Shown piece after piece: positions 22,985 to 32,174 of a DNA stretch of 64,000 nt. The translations under genes were made by a program, and so were the position numbers. How positions within the stretch are numbered: the stretch's first letter is position 1; every line of letters starts with the position of its first letter. The notes under the pieces are model-generated. The model was not told where the DNA came from. It saw nothing but the letters and a program-made list of their open reading frames with translations, and made no database searches. The stretch is from Lentzea fradiae (lineage in GTDB: Bacteria > Actinomycetota > Actinomycetes > Mycobacteriales > Pseudonocardiaceae), in assembly GCF_900100955.1 (NCBI RefSeq), contig NZ_FNCC01000001.1:62001-126000 (forward strand). Reading direction: 5' to 3'.

Positions 22985-23724
22985 GCCGTCACGGTCGCTG
23001 CCTTGCTCCTGCGCGTGGCCGGGTCCACCAGCAGGCCGAACACCACGCCGAGTCCGATGTGGAGCGTGGCCAGCTGGGCGAGCGAGCTGAGGCGGAACCG
23101 CCACAGCACGTCCACCGGCATGTCCGCCGGGATCGTGTCCGGCTGCGCGGGGAACGCGAGCAGCACCACCGTGACGGCCGCGGCCACCGCGAGGAGCACC
23201 GCCGTGACCCGCACCGGCTGCGACAGCGCGCGCAGTCGCTCGGCCAGCAGGCTCGCGCCCCACACGATCACCAGGCCCGCCACCACCACGCCCAGGTAGA
23301 GCGCGGTCCGCTGGTTCACCGTCTCCGGGTCGCCCACCGCCGGTGGGTTGCCCGGATACTTGAGCCACGGCAGCAGCGCCACCGCCCCGAACACCGCGGC
23401 GCCGAGCGCGAGGCTGCGGCTGAACGGCGTCCGATCGGTGAACCAGCGCTTCGACAGGGCGTAGGCCGTGGCGAACACCAGGCCCACCGCGACACCGACG
23501 ACCACCACGCCGAGCATGCCGCCGATGACCTGTGTACCCCGGCTGACCAGCTCTTCCTCGCCGTGCGAGTGCGCGTGACCGTCGGATTCCCTCGCTTCCT
23601 CGACCGCCAGTGCGGCGCGGATGGAGACCTCGGTGACCAGGAGTTGTACGAGCGCGGAGGCGGCACCCGCGATGCCGCCCGCCGCCAGCCCCCGCAGCGC
23701 GAGGGAGCGGTAGGTCGTGACCAT
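22981..23724 (-). CDS. cbtA: Cobalt transporter subunit CbtA
   Basis: 247 aa with six predicted membrane helices. After helix 1 lies a His/Asp-rich stretch (GHAHSHGEEE) suited to metal binding, and the GNPPAVGDPETVNQRT loop is characteristic of CbtA. Together with CbtB it forms a predicted cobalt importer known from bioinformatic reconstruction of cobalamin regulons. It lies 21 bp after cbtB, downstream of a cobalamin riboswitch, which strongly supports the role. The 3' end overlaps the converging HAD gene by 4 bp. Confidence 0.92.
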   Translation of the reverse strand: MVTTYRSLALRGLAAGGIAGAASALVQLLVTEVSIRAALAVEEARESDGHAHSHGEEELVSRGTQVIGGMLGVVVVGVAVGLVFATAYALSKRWFTDRTPFSRSLALGAAVFGAVALLPWLKYPGNPPAVGDPETVNQRTALYLGVVVAGLVIVWGASLLAERLRALSQPVRVTAVLLAVAAAVTVVLLAFPAQPDTIPADMPVDVLWRFRLSSLAQLATLHIGLGVVFGLLVDPATRRSKAATVTA

Positions 23725-23745
23725 CTGCTTGATCGCCGGAGCCGG

Positions 23746-23934
23746 TCAGTGGCAGGGGACGCCGAGCGCGTGCCGCCCGTCGTGGAAGAACTCGTGCAGC
23801 AGCTCCGAACCCGCGCCGAGCGCCAGTCCGTTCTCCTGCAGGACCAGGTAGGTGACGATCAGACCGAGCAGTGAGGCGGCGAAAGCCCACCTGGGCACGC
23901 TGACCGGGGACAGACTTGCTGCGGGGCTCGTCAT
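23746..23934 (-). CDS. cbtB: Cobalt transporter subunit CbtB
   Basis: 62 aa. One membrane helix (about 12-30) is followed by the signature C-terminus HEFFHDGRHALGVPCH, rich in His, which is the presumed cobalt ligand. The start at 23934 (MTSPAASL) is chosen because GGAGGAG lies 7 bp upstream; an upstream ATG at 23949 has no ribosome-binding site. It is the first gene of the riboswitch-controlled pair with cbtA. The small size and C-terminal motif are diagnostic. Confidence 0.93.
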   Translation of the reverse strand: MTSPAASLSPVSVPRWAFAASLLGLIVTYLVLQENGLALGAGSELLHEFFHDGRHALGVPCH

Positions 23935-23977
23935 GACGGGCTCCTCCATACCTCGTGGAAGGTCAACACTCCTTGCG

Positions 23978-24131
23978 GCGCCGCAGCCGGTCTCCTGACT
24001 CCCGGATCATCGCTGCCCCCGCGTCTTCCCAGTCCGGAAGAGGACCAGTGACGTGCTCGGCGGGGATCGCTTCCCGGTCACAGTGGCGAGGACCGCGCCG
24101 GACTCACACCGGCTTCCCGTCACTGCGGCGC
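23978..24131 (-). promoter_or_regulatory. Cobalamin riboswitch controlling cbtB-cbtA
   Basis: Minus-strand sequence has GCCGGTGTGAGTCCGG, GCCACTGTGA and the 3' AGTCAGGAGACCGG box. A 9-bp P1 helix pairs 24123-24131 with 23978-23986. The 3' end lies 44 nt before the cbtB start. High cobalamin should shut off cobalt uptake. Confidence 0.95.
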
Positions 24132-24190
24132 TCGCACCGTAAGCGCGCCGCGGCGGTGAGCACAACCGGCCAGAAGTGTTGTCGTGCCGG

Positions 24191-24841
24191 TCACTTCACG
24201 AGCGGACAGTCGCCGCACTTCCCACCTGCGGCGACGCGGTAGTACAGGCAGCAGCTCCGGCGCCGGAACGCGATCTCGCCGGGGAGGGAGAAGAACTCCC
24301 CGGCCAGCTCGAACGGCGGCGCGCTCATCAGCCTGGCCCCGCGCAGCTCCGCCTCCTCCGCCGTGAGCAGGCCCGCGCGCACGATCATCTTCAGCGCGCC
24401 CGCGATGTTCGACATCGCGTTGCCCCACAGCAGCCCGCTCGCCACCGGCGCGACGCCCTGGACCGCCTCCACCACCGGCGCGAGCGCCTCCGCCGCCGGA
24501 GGGCCCAGCCGCGGCTGGTCGATCCGGACGCTCAGGCCGTTCACCGGGTCGTGGCGCCACCAGAGGTTCTCCGGCCGCACGTCCACCGGCAGGTCCGCCG
24601 CCGTGAGCGGGCTGAGCAACCGCGCCGTGTAACCGAGGAAGAACAGGCTCGCCGCCACGCGGGGCTCGTCGGCCCGGTAACGGGTCGCGATGGTGTCGAT
24701 CGTGGTCTTGAGCGCGGGGCCGTCGAGCAGCGCCGTGCCCGGCAGCCACGACTCGTCGGGACGGCCCACGTCCAGGGCGAAGAAGGAGTTGATCCCGCGC
24801 ACCCGGCGCAGCGCTTCGAGGACCTCGGCGAACTCGGACAC
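24191..24841 (-). CDS. FhuF-like [2Fe-2S] reductase family protein
   Basis: 216 aa from a GTG start. The C-terminus has the FhuF iron-sulfur motif, Cys197-Cys198-x10-Cys209-x2-Cys212. The core has [11 protein letters not shown] and [15 protein letters not shown]. FhuF proteins reduce ferric siderophores in the cytoplasm. Here the gene sits directly upstream, on the same strand, of a cobalamin riboswitch and cobalt transporter, and its core is repeated as the fusion domain of the btuD ATPase. Reduction of a corrinoid or a metal is therefore as plausible as siderophore reduction. Transcription may read through into the riboswitch region. Confidence 0.85.
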   Translation of the reverse strand: MSEFAEVLEALRRVRGINSFFALDVGRPDESWLPGTALLDGPALKTTIDTIATRYRADEPRVAASLFFLGYTARLLSPLTAADLPVDVRPENLWWRHDPVNGLSVRIDQPRLGPPAAEALAPVVEAVQGVAPVASGLLWGNAMSNIAGALKMIVRAGLLTAEEAELRGARLMSAPPFELAGEFFSLPGEIAFRRRSCCLYYRVAAGGKCGDCPLVK

Positions 24842-24959
24842 GGAAGTTCACGCTACCGGGTGCCCGCGGGTGTCCATGCAGGACAAATCACGTCCAGGGC
24901 GTGGGACGGACCTGACCGCGGTGTGGACCGGCGTGCCGGAGATGGGAGGATGTCGAGCT

Positions 24960-25223
24960 GTGAAGACCTTCGACTCCCTGTTCGCCGAGCTGACCGAACG
25001 AGCCGCCACCAAGCCGGAGGGATCCGGCACCGTCGCAGCGCTCGAGGCCGGCGTCCATGCGCAGGGCAAGAAGGTCCTGGAGGAGGCCGGCGAGGTCTGG
25101 ATCGCCGCCGAGTACGAGTCCGACGAGAAGCTCGCGGAGGAGATTTCGCAGCTCCTGTACCGCCTCCAGGTGCTCATGCTGGGCCGCGGCCTCACCCTCG
25201 AAGACGTCTACAAGTACCTCTGA
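24960..25223 (+). CDS. hisE: Phosphoribosyl-ATP pyrophosphatase (HisE)
   Basis: 87 aa, normal for stand-alone HisE. It hydrolyses phosphoribosyl-ATP to phosphoribosyl-AMP, step 2 of histidine synthesis. The MazG-like helical fold shows the metal-binding [13 protein letters not shown] and [14 protein letters not shown] helices. GTG start at 24960 (VKTFDSLF) fits family N-termini; longer in-frame starts upstream reach into non-coding sequence. It is followed 14 bp later by hisG, the classic actinobacterial pair. Confidence 0.96.
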   Translation: MKTFDSLFAELTERAATKPEGSGTVAALEAGVHAQGKKVLEEAGEVWIAAEYESDEKLAEEISQLLYRLQVLMLGRGLTLEDVYKYL

Positions 25224-25237
25224 AAGAAGACTTCGCC

Positions 25238-26098
25238 ATGCTGCGCGTAGCAGTCCCGAACAAGGGCGCGCTCGCCGAACGCGCCTCCGCCATGCTCACC
25301 GAGGCCGGGTACCGGCAGCGGAACGAGTCCCGCGACCTGACCGTGCTCGACCCCAACAACGACGTCGAGTTCTTCTTCCTGCGTCCCAAGGACATCGCCA
25401 TCTACGTGGCGTCCGGCGACCTCGACCTCGGCATCACCGGCCGTGACCTGGCCGCCGACTCGGGAGCCGACGACAACGGCTCGTCCGTCGAGGAGCTGCT
25501 CGCCCTGGGCTTCGGCGCGTCGACCTTCCGCTACGCGGGCCCCCGCGGCACCGACTGGACGGTCGCCGACCTGGAGGGCAAGCGCCTCGCCACGGCCTAC
25601 CCGAGGCTCGTGGGCCGCGACCTGCGCGCCCGCGGCATCAACGCCCAGGTGATCCGCCTCGACGGCGCCGTGGAGATCTCGATCCAGCTCGGCGTCGCCG
25701 ACCTGATCGCCGACGTCGTGGGCTCCGGCCGCACGCTGCGCCAGCACGACCTGGTGCCGTTCGGCGAGCCGATCTGCGAGTCGGAGGCCGTGCTCGTGCA
25801 CCGGGCCGGCTCCGAGGTCACGGCGGCGAAGAAGCAGCTGACGGCCCGGCTGCAGGGCGTCGTGTTCGCCCAGCAGTACCTGATGCTCGACTACGACTGC
25901 CCGCGCGCCATCCTGGACAAGGCCGTCAGCCTGACCCCCGGCCTGGAGTCGCCGACCGTCGCCCCGCTGGCCGACGACCTCTGGGTGGCCGTGCGCGCGA
26001 TGGTGTCGCGCAAGGAGGCGAACCAGGTGATGGACGAGCTGGCCGCGATCGGCGCGAAGGCAGTGCTGGCGTCGGACATCCGGTTCTGCCGCCTGTGA
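25238..26098 (+). CDS. hisG: ATP phosphoribosyltransferase, long form (HisG)
   Basis: 286 aa. It catalyses the first committed step of histidine synthesis, ATP + PRPP to phosphoribosyl-ATP. The catalytic domain carries [10 protein letters not shown] and the PRPP loop [14 protein letters not shown]; the last 75 residues are the ACT-like regulatory domain found in long HisG, which senses histidine. RBS AAAGAAG 7 bp upstream. It is coupled to hisE before it and overlaps the next gene by 4 bp. Confidence 0.97.
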   Translation: MLRVAVPNKGALAERASAMLTEAGYRQRNESRDLTVLDPNNDVEFFFLRPKDIAIYVASGDLDLGITGRDLAADSGADDNGSSVEELLALGFGASTFRYAGPRGTDWTVADLEGKRLATAYPRLVGRDLRARGINAQVIRLDGAVEISIQLGVADLIADVVGSGRTLRQHDLVPFGEPICESEAVLVHRAGSEVTAAKKQLTARLQGVVFAQQYLMLDYDCPRAILDKAVSLTPGLESPTVAPLADDLWVAVRAMVSRKEANQVMDELAAIGAKAVLASDIRFCRL

Positions 26099-26421
26099 CG
26101 TCCTCGCCGGGGATTCTGGAACAGGCCGTCCTGGACGTGGTGCCGGGACGCGAGCCCGACTTCGAGCGGGCGTTCGGCGAGGCGCGGTCGTTGATCAGCG
26201 CCTCGCCGGGCTTCCTCGGCCTGGACCTGCTGCGGTGCCTGGAGAAGCCGTCGCGCTACCTGCTGCTCGTGCGGTGGGAGACGCTGGAGGCGCACACCGC
26301 CGGCTTCCGCCAGGGCCCGTCGTACGCGCGGTGGTCGGAGCTGCTGCATCCGTTCTACTCGCCGTTCCCGGTGGTCGAGCACTACTCCAGCGCGCTGAGC
26401 ACCTCGGCGTCGGTCGTCTGA
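26095..26421 (+). CDS. ABM/EthD-like small protein
   Basis: 108 aa, GTG start overlapping the hisG stop by 4 bp. The pattern ([53 protein letters not shown]) is that of the antibiotic-biosynthesis-monooxygenase ferredoxin-like fold. Such proteins range from quinone monooxygenases to heme degraders; no assigning residues are visible. A histidine role is unlikely despite the overlap. Its 3' end overlaps the converging phosphoribosyltransferase gene by 40 bp. Confidence 0.8.
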   Translation: MTSSPGILEQAVLDVVPGREPDFERAFGEARSLISASPGFLGLDLLRCLEKPSRYLLLVRWETLEAHTAGFRQGPSYARWSELLHPFYSPFPVVEHYSSALSTSASVV

Positions 26422-26990
26422 CCGAAGCTGTCGTACCAGCGGCTCACGGCGCGGAAGTCCTTCGGCAGCAGGACGGCGACGACCGGTGTCCCGTCCAGTG
26501 AAGCCCTCGCGGACACCGGGACCGCGAGGGTCGTGCTCCCGGGGCCGTGGCCGCTGATCCAGCGCAGCGCGGCTTTCGCCGTGACGCCGGTGGCCAGGCC
26601 GTCGTCGACCAGGATGACGTCCCGGCCGGTGATCGTGAGTGGTTTGTCGTCGCGGTAGAGGGCGGTGCGTCGTTCCGCTTCCGCGCGCTCCTGGTCGCAG
26701 ACGTGGGCGAGCTGGTCCTCGGTGAGGTTCAGCGACCGGAGCGTGTGCTGGTCGTAGATGGGGTTCCCGTCCGCCGTGACGGCTCCCACGCCGTACTCGG
26801 GATGGCCGGGGACGCCGATCTTGCGGGCCACCACCACGTCCAGCTCGGCGTGCAGGACCGCCGCGACCTCCTTCGCCACCGGCACGCCACCACGGGCCAG
26901 GCCGAGCACGAGCGGGTCGTGCCACGACCGGTCCGCGAGTCGTGCCGCCAGGGCACGGCCCGCCTCCTGCCGGTTCGCGAACCTCTTCAC
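26382..26990 (-). CDS. Phosphoribosyltransferase-domain protein
   Basis: 202 aa from a GTG start. The PRPP loop is DVILVDDGLATGVTA near residues 124-138, and the N-terminal LGLARGGVPVAKEVA and VVARKIGVPGHPEYGVGA match a family of actinobacterial orphan phosphoribosyltransferases often linked to stress or dormancy regulons. The base substrate cannot be read from sequence. It converges on the ABM gene with a 40-bp overlap. Probably not part of histidine synthesis. Confidence 0.85.
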   Translation of the reverse strand: MKRFANRQEAGRALAARLADRSWHDPLVLGLARGGVPVAKEVAAVLHAELDVVVARKIGVPGHPEYGVGAVTADGNPIYDQHTLRSLNLTEDQLAHVCDQERAEAERRTALYRDDKPLTITGRDVILVDDGLATGVTAKAALRWISGHGPGSTTLAVPVSARASLDGTPVVAVLLPKDFRAVSRWYDSFGQTTDAEVLSALE

Positions 26991-27036
26991 GGTTCCGTCG
27001 ACGCTACGCCTTCCGGCCGCCGCGCGGCTCGCTGTG

Positions 27037-27798
27037 TCAGCGTTCCCGCACGAACAGCGCCTGCGCCGTCGTGCCGACCGGCCCCTCCACGTCGTGCACC
27101 ACGCTCGTCGCCAGTCCCACCCCGTCCGGCCCGATGGTCGTGCTCGCGTCCAGCCCTATCCACTCGCCGACCGGCTGGCGGTGCAGGTGCACCGTCAGAT
27201 CCGTGTTGATGGCGTACCACTTGCGAATGTCCACACGGGACGAGACGCCGCTGGCCGAGTCGACCACCGCGAACAGCGTCTCCAGCGGCGACGGCGTGGA
27301 ACCCTCCACCACGGCGACGCGCGGGCGTGCCCACACCTTGGCGTCACCGGGCGTGAAGATGCCGCCCGACAGGGAAAGCCACTCGACCGCGGCCAGGTAA
27401 CCGCCGCCCCAGTGGTCCGGGACCTCCATCGGCACGGCGGACTCCGGCGGAGCCATCGGCGTGCCGCTGCCACCGGCGACGGCGGTGGTGTCGGAGCCGA
27501 CGACGTGCCACGCCCGCGCCGTCAGCGCCACGCGGCCCTCGTGCGACAGGGAGGCCGAGAGGAGCTCGACCGAGCGGCCGGGGCGTTCGACCGAGGTGGA
27601 CACCGCCAGGTCGGCGACCGGGACAGGGCCCAGCACCTCGAACGTCACCCTGGACAGCGTCGGGCGCAGGGCCAGCAGGGAGCGGACCAGCAGCGCGGAG
27701 GGCGGGCCGAGGTGCTGGCTGCCGGGACCCCACGGGCCGACGGTGTGCTCTGTCGAACGGAACGAGCTCTCCGACAGAGGCAGGTAGAACGCCGTCAT
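27037..27798 (-). CDS. Acyl-CoA thioesterase-like (TesB double hot-dog) protein
   Basis: 253 aa. Two hot-dog repeats, the second with MEVPDHWGGGYLAAVEWLSLSGG, FAVVDSASGVSSRVD and WIGLDASTTIGPDGVGLA. This is the TesB-like thioesterase family that hydrolyses acyl-CoA. The ATG shares a base with the stop of the upstream RecB-like nuclease (TGATG), so they are cotranscribed. Family is clear; acyl chain preference is not. Confidence 0.85.
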   Translation of the reverse strand: MTAFYLPLSESSFRSTEHTVGPWGPGSQHLGPPSALLVRSLLALRPTLSRVTFEVLGPVPVADLAVSTSVERPGRSVELLSASLSHEGRVALTARAWHVVGSDTTAVAGGSGTPMAPPESAVPMEVPDHWGGGYLAAVEWLSLSGGIFTPGDAKVWARPRVAVVEGSTPSPLETLFAVVDSASGVSSRVDIRKWYAINTDLTVHLHRQPVGEWIGLDASTTIGPDGVGLATSVVHDVEGPVGTTAQALFVRER

Positions 27799-28643
27799 CA
27801 GTCGCGGTCCTTGAGCGGCTCGGTGTCGTCGGGCTCCGGCCAGCCGGGGTACGGGGGCGGGGTGCCGTCGAACGCCGGGCAGAACGCCTTGTGGTCGCAG
27901 TAGTCGCACAGGCGGCTGGGGTTGGGGCGGAAGTCGCCGGTCGGCGCGGCGCGCATGATGGCCTGCCAGATGGCGTCCAGGGTGCGCTCGAAGCGGGCCA
28001 GCTCCGACTCGTCCGGCGTGTAGGCCAGCGCCTGGCGGTCGGCCAGGTACATCAGGCGCAGCTGGCGGGGGACGACGCCGCGCAGCTTCCACAGGACGAG
28101 GGCGTAGAACTTCATCTGGAACAACGCCTTCGCCTCGCCGATCTCGCGGGGCGCGGCGCCGGTCTTGTAGTCCACCACACGGATCTCGCCCGTCGGGGCC
28201 ACGTCGACGCGGTCGATGTAGCCGCGCAGCAGCACGCCGGACGGCAGCTCGGACTCCACCAGCAGCTCACGCGACTCCGGTTCGAGGCGGCGCGGGTCCT
28301 CCAGGCCGAAGTAGCCGTCGAGCAGCTTCGTCGCGGAGGCGAGCCACTCCGCCTCCTCCTCGCCGCCGGGGACCTCGAACAGCGAGGCGAACTCCGGGCG
28401 CTCGGCCTTCACGCGCTCCCAGGCGGGGGTGATCATCGCGCGGGCGCGCTCCGGCACGCGTTCGGCGGCGGGCAGCGCGAACAGGTCCTCCAGCACCGCG
28501 TGCACCACCGTGCCGCGCACCTGCGCCTTCGTCGGCCGCTCCGGCAGCCTGTCAACCGCGCGGAAGCGGTAGAGCAGCGGGCACTGCTTGAAGTCCCCCG
28601 CCCTGGACGGCGACAGCGCGGGCCTGCGCAACGTGGTGCTCAT
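27798..28643 (-). CDS. RecB-family PD-(D/E)XK exonuclease with Fe-S cysteines
   Basis: 281 aa. Nuclease core: GTVVHAVLEDLF (active-site His), YIDRVDV (Asp) and RVVDYKTG (Asp and Lys). Four cysteines, Cys21 in QCPLLYRF and Cys246, Cys249 and Cys255 in LCDYCDHKAFC, form the AddB/Cas4-like 4Fe-4S arrangement. Rv2119 of M. tuberculosis is the equivalent in the same neighbourhood, next to trmI and the proteasome ATPase. It lacks a helicase, so it acts alone or with partners in DNA repair. No CRISPR array or cas gene is nearby, so a Cas4 role is not supported. Confidence 0.9.
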   Translation of the reverse strand: MSTTLRRPALSPSRAGDFKQCPLLYRFRAVDRLPERPTKAQVRGTVVHAVLEDLFALPAAERVPERARAMITPAWERVKAERPEFASLFEVPGGEEEAEWLASATKLLDGYFGLEDPRRLEPESRELLVESELPSGVLLRGYIDRVDVAPTGEIRVVDYKTGAAPREIGEAKALFQMKFYALVLWKLRGVVPRQLRLMYLADRQALAYTPDESELARFERTLDAIWQAIMRAAPTGDFRPNPSRLCDYCDHKAFCPAFDGTPPPYPGWPEPDDTEPLKDRD

Positions 28644-28759
28644 GGTCCGACCCTAGGACAGGGGTCTGACAATTCCGTGCGCGGCCGCCGGTCACGGGAC
28701 GTGGGACACAGCGGGGCACCGAACCGCGAGATCACACCACCGGCTCTACAGTGCTCCGC

Positions 28760-29878
28760 ATGGCCGCGCGGATCAGCGAACGAGAGAGCGGCCTGCTGCT
28801 GTTCCGGGTGGCGGGCATCCCCGTGCTGCTCGCACCGTCGTGGTGGGTCGGCTCGGCGATCGTGGTGGCCTTCTACGCGCCGCTCGTCGACGACCTGGCC
28901 CCCGGCACCCCGGCGGGCGTCGGGCTCGCGGTCGCGGCCCTGTTCGCCGTCTTTCTCGGTCTGAGCGTGCTGGCCCACGAGCTCGGCCACTGCGTCGCGG
29001 CGCTGCGGCTCGGCCTGCCGGTCAGGAGGCTGCGCCTGTACCTGCTGGGCGGTCTGTCCGAGATCATGCGCACCCCCGGCAAACCCGGCCACGAGGGCCT
29101 GGTGGCGGCCGCCGGTCCGGCCGTGTCGGTGGGGCTGGCGGTGGTCTTCGGCATCGGCGGGTTCGCGATGAACCCCGGTGGCGTGCTGTGGCTGCTGGTC
29201 ATGCAGGTGGCCGGGGCGAACCTGGTCGTCGCGATCTTCAACCTCCTGCCGGGACTGCCGCTCGACGGCGGGCGGATCGTCCGCGCGGGCGTGTGGGCCG
29301 CGACAGGACAACGGGCGACGGGCACGCGTGTCGCCGTGGCCGGTGGTTTCGTCGTCGCCTTCGCACTGGTCGTGTGGTCGCTCTACGGCCTCGTGGACGG
29401 CACGGAAGACCGTTGGCTGCGGTTCGGTGTGTGCGTGCTCACGGCGTGGGTCGTCGTCGCTGGAGCGAGAAGCGAGCTGGCGAGCGAACGGCGGCGCACC
29501 TTGCCCGTGGGCGTCTCGCTGAACGACCTGATCCGCCCAGTGCTCCAGCTCCCGGCCGAAAGTCCCGTCAGGGACGCGCTGAGCACGTCCGCCGGCCGGG
29601 GCGTGGTGCTGGTCAGGGCGGACGGCGTCGCGGCGGGGCTGCTCGACACCGCCGCGGCCGAGAAGCTGGCCGCCACGAGCCCGTTCGCCCCGGCGGAGCA
29701 GGCCGCCGAGCCGATCCGGCCGGAGACCGTGCTGCTCACCGACGAGCCCGGTGAGGAGATCGTCGAACGGGTGCAGGGCACCGCCGCCTGGCAGTTCCTG
29801 GTGGTGGACCTGGAGGGGCGCCCGGCGGGCGTGCTGCGCAGGGAGGACCTGCGTGCGGCCATCGAGAAGGGCGTTTGA
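28760..29878 (+). CDS. Site-2 protease family metalloprotease (M50), C-terminal CBS-like region
   Basis: 372 aa, membrane protein. Zn ligands in HELGH (His73, Glu74, His77) and the distant Asp169 in LPGLPLDGG. About six helices precede a soluble C-terminal region of about 120 residues with CBS-like spacing (SLNDLIRPVLQLPAESPVRDAL). The ATG at 28760 follows a -10-like TACAGT by 7 nt, suggesting a leaderless mRNA. It is 12 bp upstream of trmI. Such rhomboid/S2P-like proteases of the FtsH-linked type cleave within membranes; the substrate is unknown. Confidence 0.9.
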   Translation: MAARISERESGLLLFRVAGIPVLLAPSWWVGSAIVVAFYAPLVDDLAPGTPAGVGLAVAALFAVFLGLSVLAHELGHCVAALRLGLPVRRLRLYLLGGLSEIMRTPGKPGHEGLVAAAGPAVSVGLAVVFGIGGFAMNPGGVLWLLVMQVAGANLVVAIFNLLPGLPLDGGRIVRAGVWAATGQRATGTRVAVAGGFVVAFALVVWSLYGLVDGTEDRWLRFGVCVLTAWVVVAGARSELASERRRTLPVGVSLNDLIRPVLQLPAESPVRDALSTSAGRGVVLVRADGVAAGLLDTAAAEKLAATSPFAPAEQAAEPIRPETVLLTDEPGEEIVERVQGTAAWQFLVVDLEGRPAGVLRREDLRAAIEKGV

Positions 29879-30718
<840 letters not shown>

Positions 30719-30722
30719 CGGT

Positions 30723-30756
30723 CGACCGGGGTCCCGCTCGTGCGCGGGGCCCCGTC
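30723..30756. terminator. Bidirectional terminator after trmI
   Basis: GACcGGGGtCCCGC pairs with GCGGGGCCCCGTC, with one bulge and one G-U-type pair, between two convergent genes. Confidence 0.6.
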
Positions 30757-31240
30757 AACGGGACAGGCGGGCGATGCCGCACACCTTCCAGGCGCCGTTC
30801 TCCTTGGTCAGCTGGTAGGCGATGCTCCCGCTGATCAGGGTCCCGTTGGCGTTCGGCACCGCCGAACGGTTCGTCTTGAACGTGCCGGTGTCGCCGGAGA
30901 CCTGCACGTCCGACGCCGTGACGGTGCCGTCGGCGGACGAAGTCACGGTCGGGTTGTCCTCGGCGTGGCGTCCCTGGCTCTCCCGCATCGACTCGCACAT
31001 GTACCGCTGGGCATCCTGGAACTGGTTCTGGCCGGTCCGCAGCTGCTTCTGCTGCACCGCCGCGAACCCCTCGGCCACCCGCGTCGCCTCGGCCTGGTCG
31101 TCACCGGAGGCCGTGCCGGTCAGCAGGAACGCGACCGCGACGCCACCGGCGACCACCGCCACGCCCGCCGCGATGCCGGCGACCAGGCCGGTCCTGCGCT
31201 TCCGAGCCGGTTCGGCCGGGTTCTCGGTCGGGTGCGTCAT
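30755..31240 (-). CDS. Membrane-anchored NTF2-like (DUF4878-type) protein
   Basis: 161 aa. A short charged cytoplasmic tail (KRRTG), one membrane helix (about 18-42) and an extracytoplasmic domain of about 110 residues that ends in WKVCGIARL, the typical end of DUF4878/NTF2-like lipocalin-sized domains. A cysteine pair (YMCESM and VCGI) may form a disulfide. It is paralogous in plan to the next gene upstream (31329-32174). Function unknown. Confidence 0.75.
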   Translation of the reverse strand: MTHPTENPAEPARKRRTGLVAGIAAGVAVVAGGVAVAFLLTGTASGDDQAEATRVAEGFAAVQQKQLRTGQNQFQDAQRYMCESMRESQGRHAEDNPTVTSSADGTVTASDVQVSGDTGTFKTNRSAVPNANGTLISGSIAYQLTKENGAWKVCGIARLSR

Positions 31241-31284
31241 CGGAGTCCTTTCGGTCGCGGCGGCGTGACGGAGGTGCCCCGCTT

Positions 31285-31320
31285 CGCGAAGGCCCCGCCG
31301 AACCAGGAGGGGCCTTCGCG
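31285..31320 (-). terminator. Terminator after the PQ-rich membrane protein gene
   Basis: Perfect 12-bp stem CGCGAAGGCCCC / GGGGCCTTCGCG (31285-31296, 31309-31320) with a 12-nt loop, just past the stop at 31329. Confidence 0.8.
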
Positions 31321-31328
31321 GACAGCGG

Positions 31329-32174
31329 TCACCTGGTCGTCGGAACCTGCAGGTCCGGCAGCTTGATGTCCTTGGCGAGCGTGCAGAACTTCCAGTCGCC
31401 GGACTCCTTCTTGAACTTCACCGTCGTGTCGATCGCGCGGGACTCGGTGCCGACCGTCACGGTGGTGGAGACGCTGACGTCCGCGGTGTCACCGGACACC
31501 TTCACGTCCTTCACCTCGACCTTGGGCGAAGGCATCTTCTTGAGCTCCTCGGCCAGCTTGCGCTGCTCCGGCGTGAGCTTCTTCTCCGCCTCCTCGGCCT
31601 CCTTGAGCGCCTCGGAACAGGCCATCGACTTGGCCTTGCTCTCGTTCTTGGCGGAGCTCGCGGCGTAGTACTCCTCGGCGACCTTCTTCACGTCCGCCGC
31701 GTCGTCACCTCCGCCGCCGACCGACAACGGGCTGCTGGAGTTGCTCGAGTCGTCGCCCGAGAACAGGACGGCGGCCGTGATGCCGCCGCCGACCAGCACC
31801 AGCACGCCGAGCACGACGCCGATGACCAGGCCGGTGTTGCTCTTCTTGGGCGGGGGACCGCCGAACCCGCCGGGGCCGGGCTGGCCGTAGGGCTGCTGGC
31901 CGTACTGGCCCGGCTGGGGCTGGCCGGGCTGGGGCTGGCCGTACGGACCCTGCTGCGGGAAACCGCCGCTCTGCGGTCCCTGCTGGCCGAACGGGTCCTG
32001 CTGCGGCTGGCCGTACTGGCCGGGCTGCTGGCCGTAACCGGGCGGGGGCTGCTGGCCGTAGCCGGGTGGCGGCTGCTGGCCGTAACCCGGCTGCTGCGGC
32101 GGCTGCTGCCCGTACGGCCCGCCGGGCGGCGGCTGCTGCCCGTAGGGGCCGGGCTGCTGCGGCGGGTAGGTCAT
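31329..32174 (-). CDS. Pro/Gln/Gly-rich repeat protein with one membrane helix and NTF2-like domain
   Basis: 281 aa. Residues 1-108 are low-complexity repeats of GYGQQPPP and GQPQPGQ, cytoplasmic if the single helix (about 114-138, VIGVVLGVLVLVGGGITAAVL) follows the positive-inside rule. The extracytoplasmic part has a Lys/Glu-rich helix and ends in DWKFCTLAKD, matching the DUF4878-like end of the downstream neighbour. Proteins with such tails are common in actinobacteria; the tail may mediate clustering. No enzyme motif is seen. Confidence 0.8.
   Translation of the reverse strand: MTYPPQQPGPYGQQPPPGGPYGQQPPQQPGYGQQPPPGYGQQPPPGYGQQPGQYGQPQQDPFGQQGPQSGGFPQQGPYGQPQPGQPQPGQYGQQPYGQPGPGGFGGPPPKKSNTGLVIGVVLGVLVLVGGGITAAVLFSGDDSSNSSSPLSVGGGGDDAADVKKVAEEYYAASSAKNESKAKSMACSEALKEAEEAEKKLTPEQRKLAEELKKMPSPKVEVKDVKVSGDTADVSVSTTVTVGTESRAIDTTVKFKKESGDWKFCTLAKDIKLPDLQVPTTR

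Noticed and set aside
27798..28643. RecB-like nuclease read as Cas4 with a CRISPR system
   Set aside because: Fe-S cysteines and nuclease core resemble Cas4, but no CRISPR repeats or other cas genes are present; it matches the RecB-like gene of the conserved trmI-arc neighbourhood.
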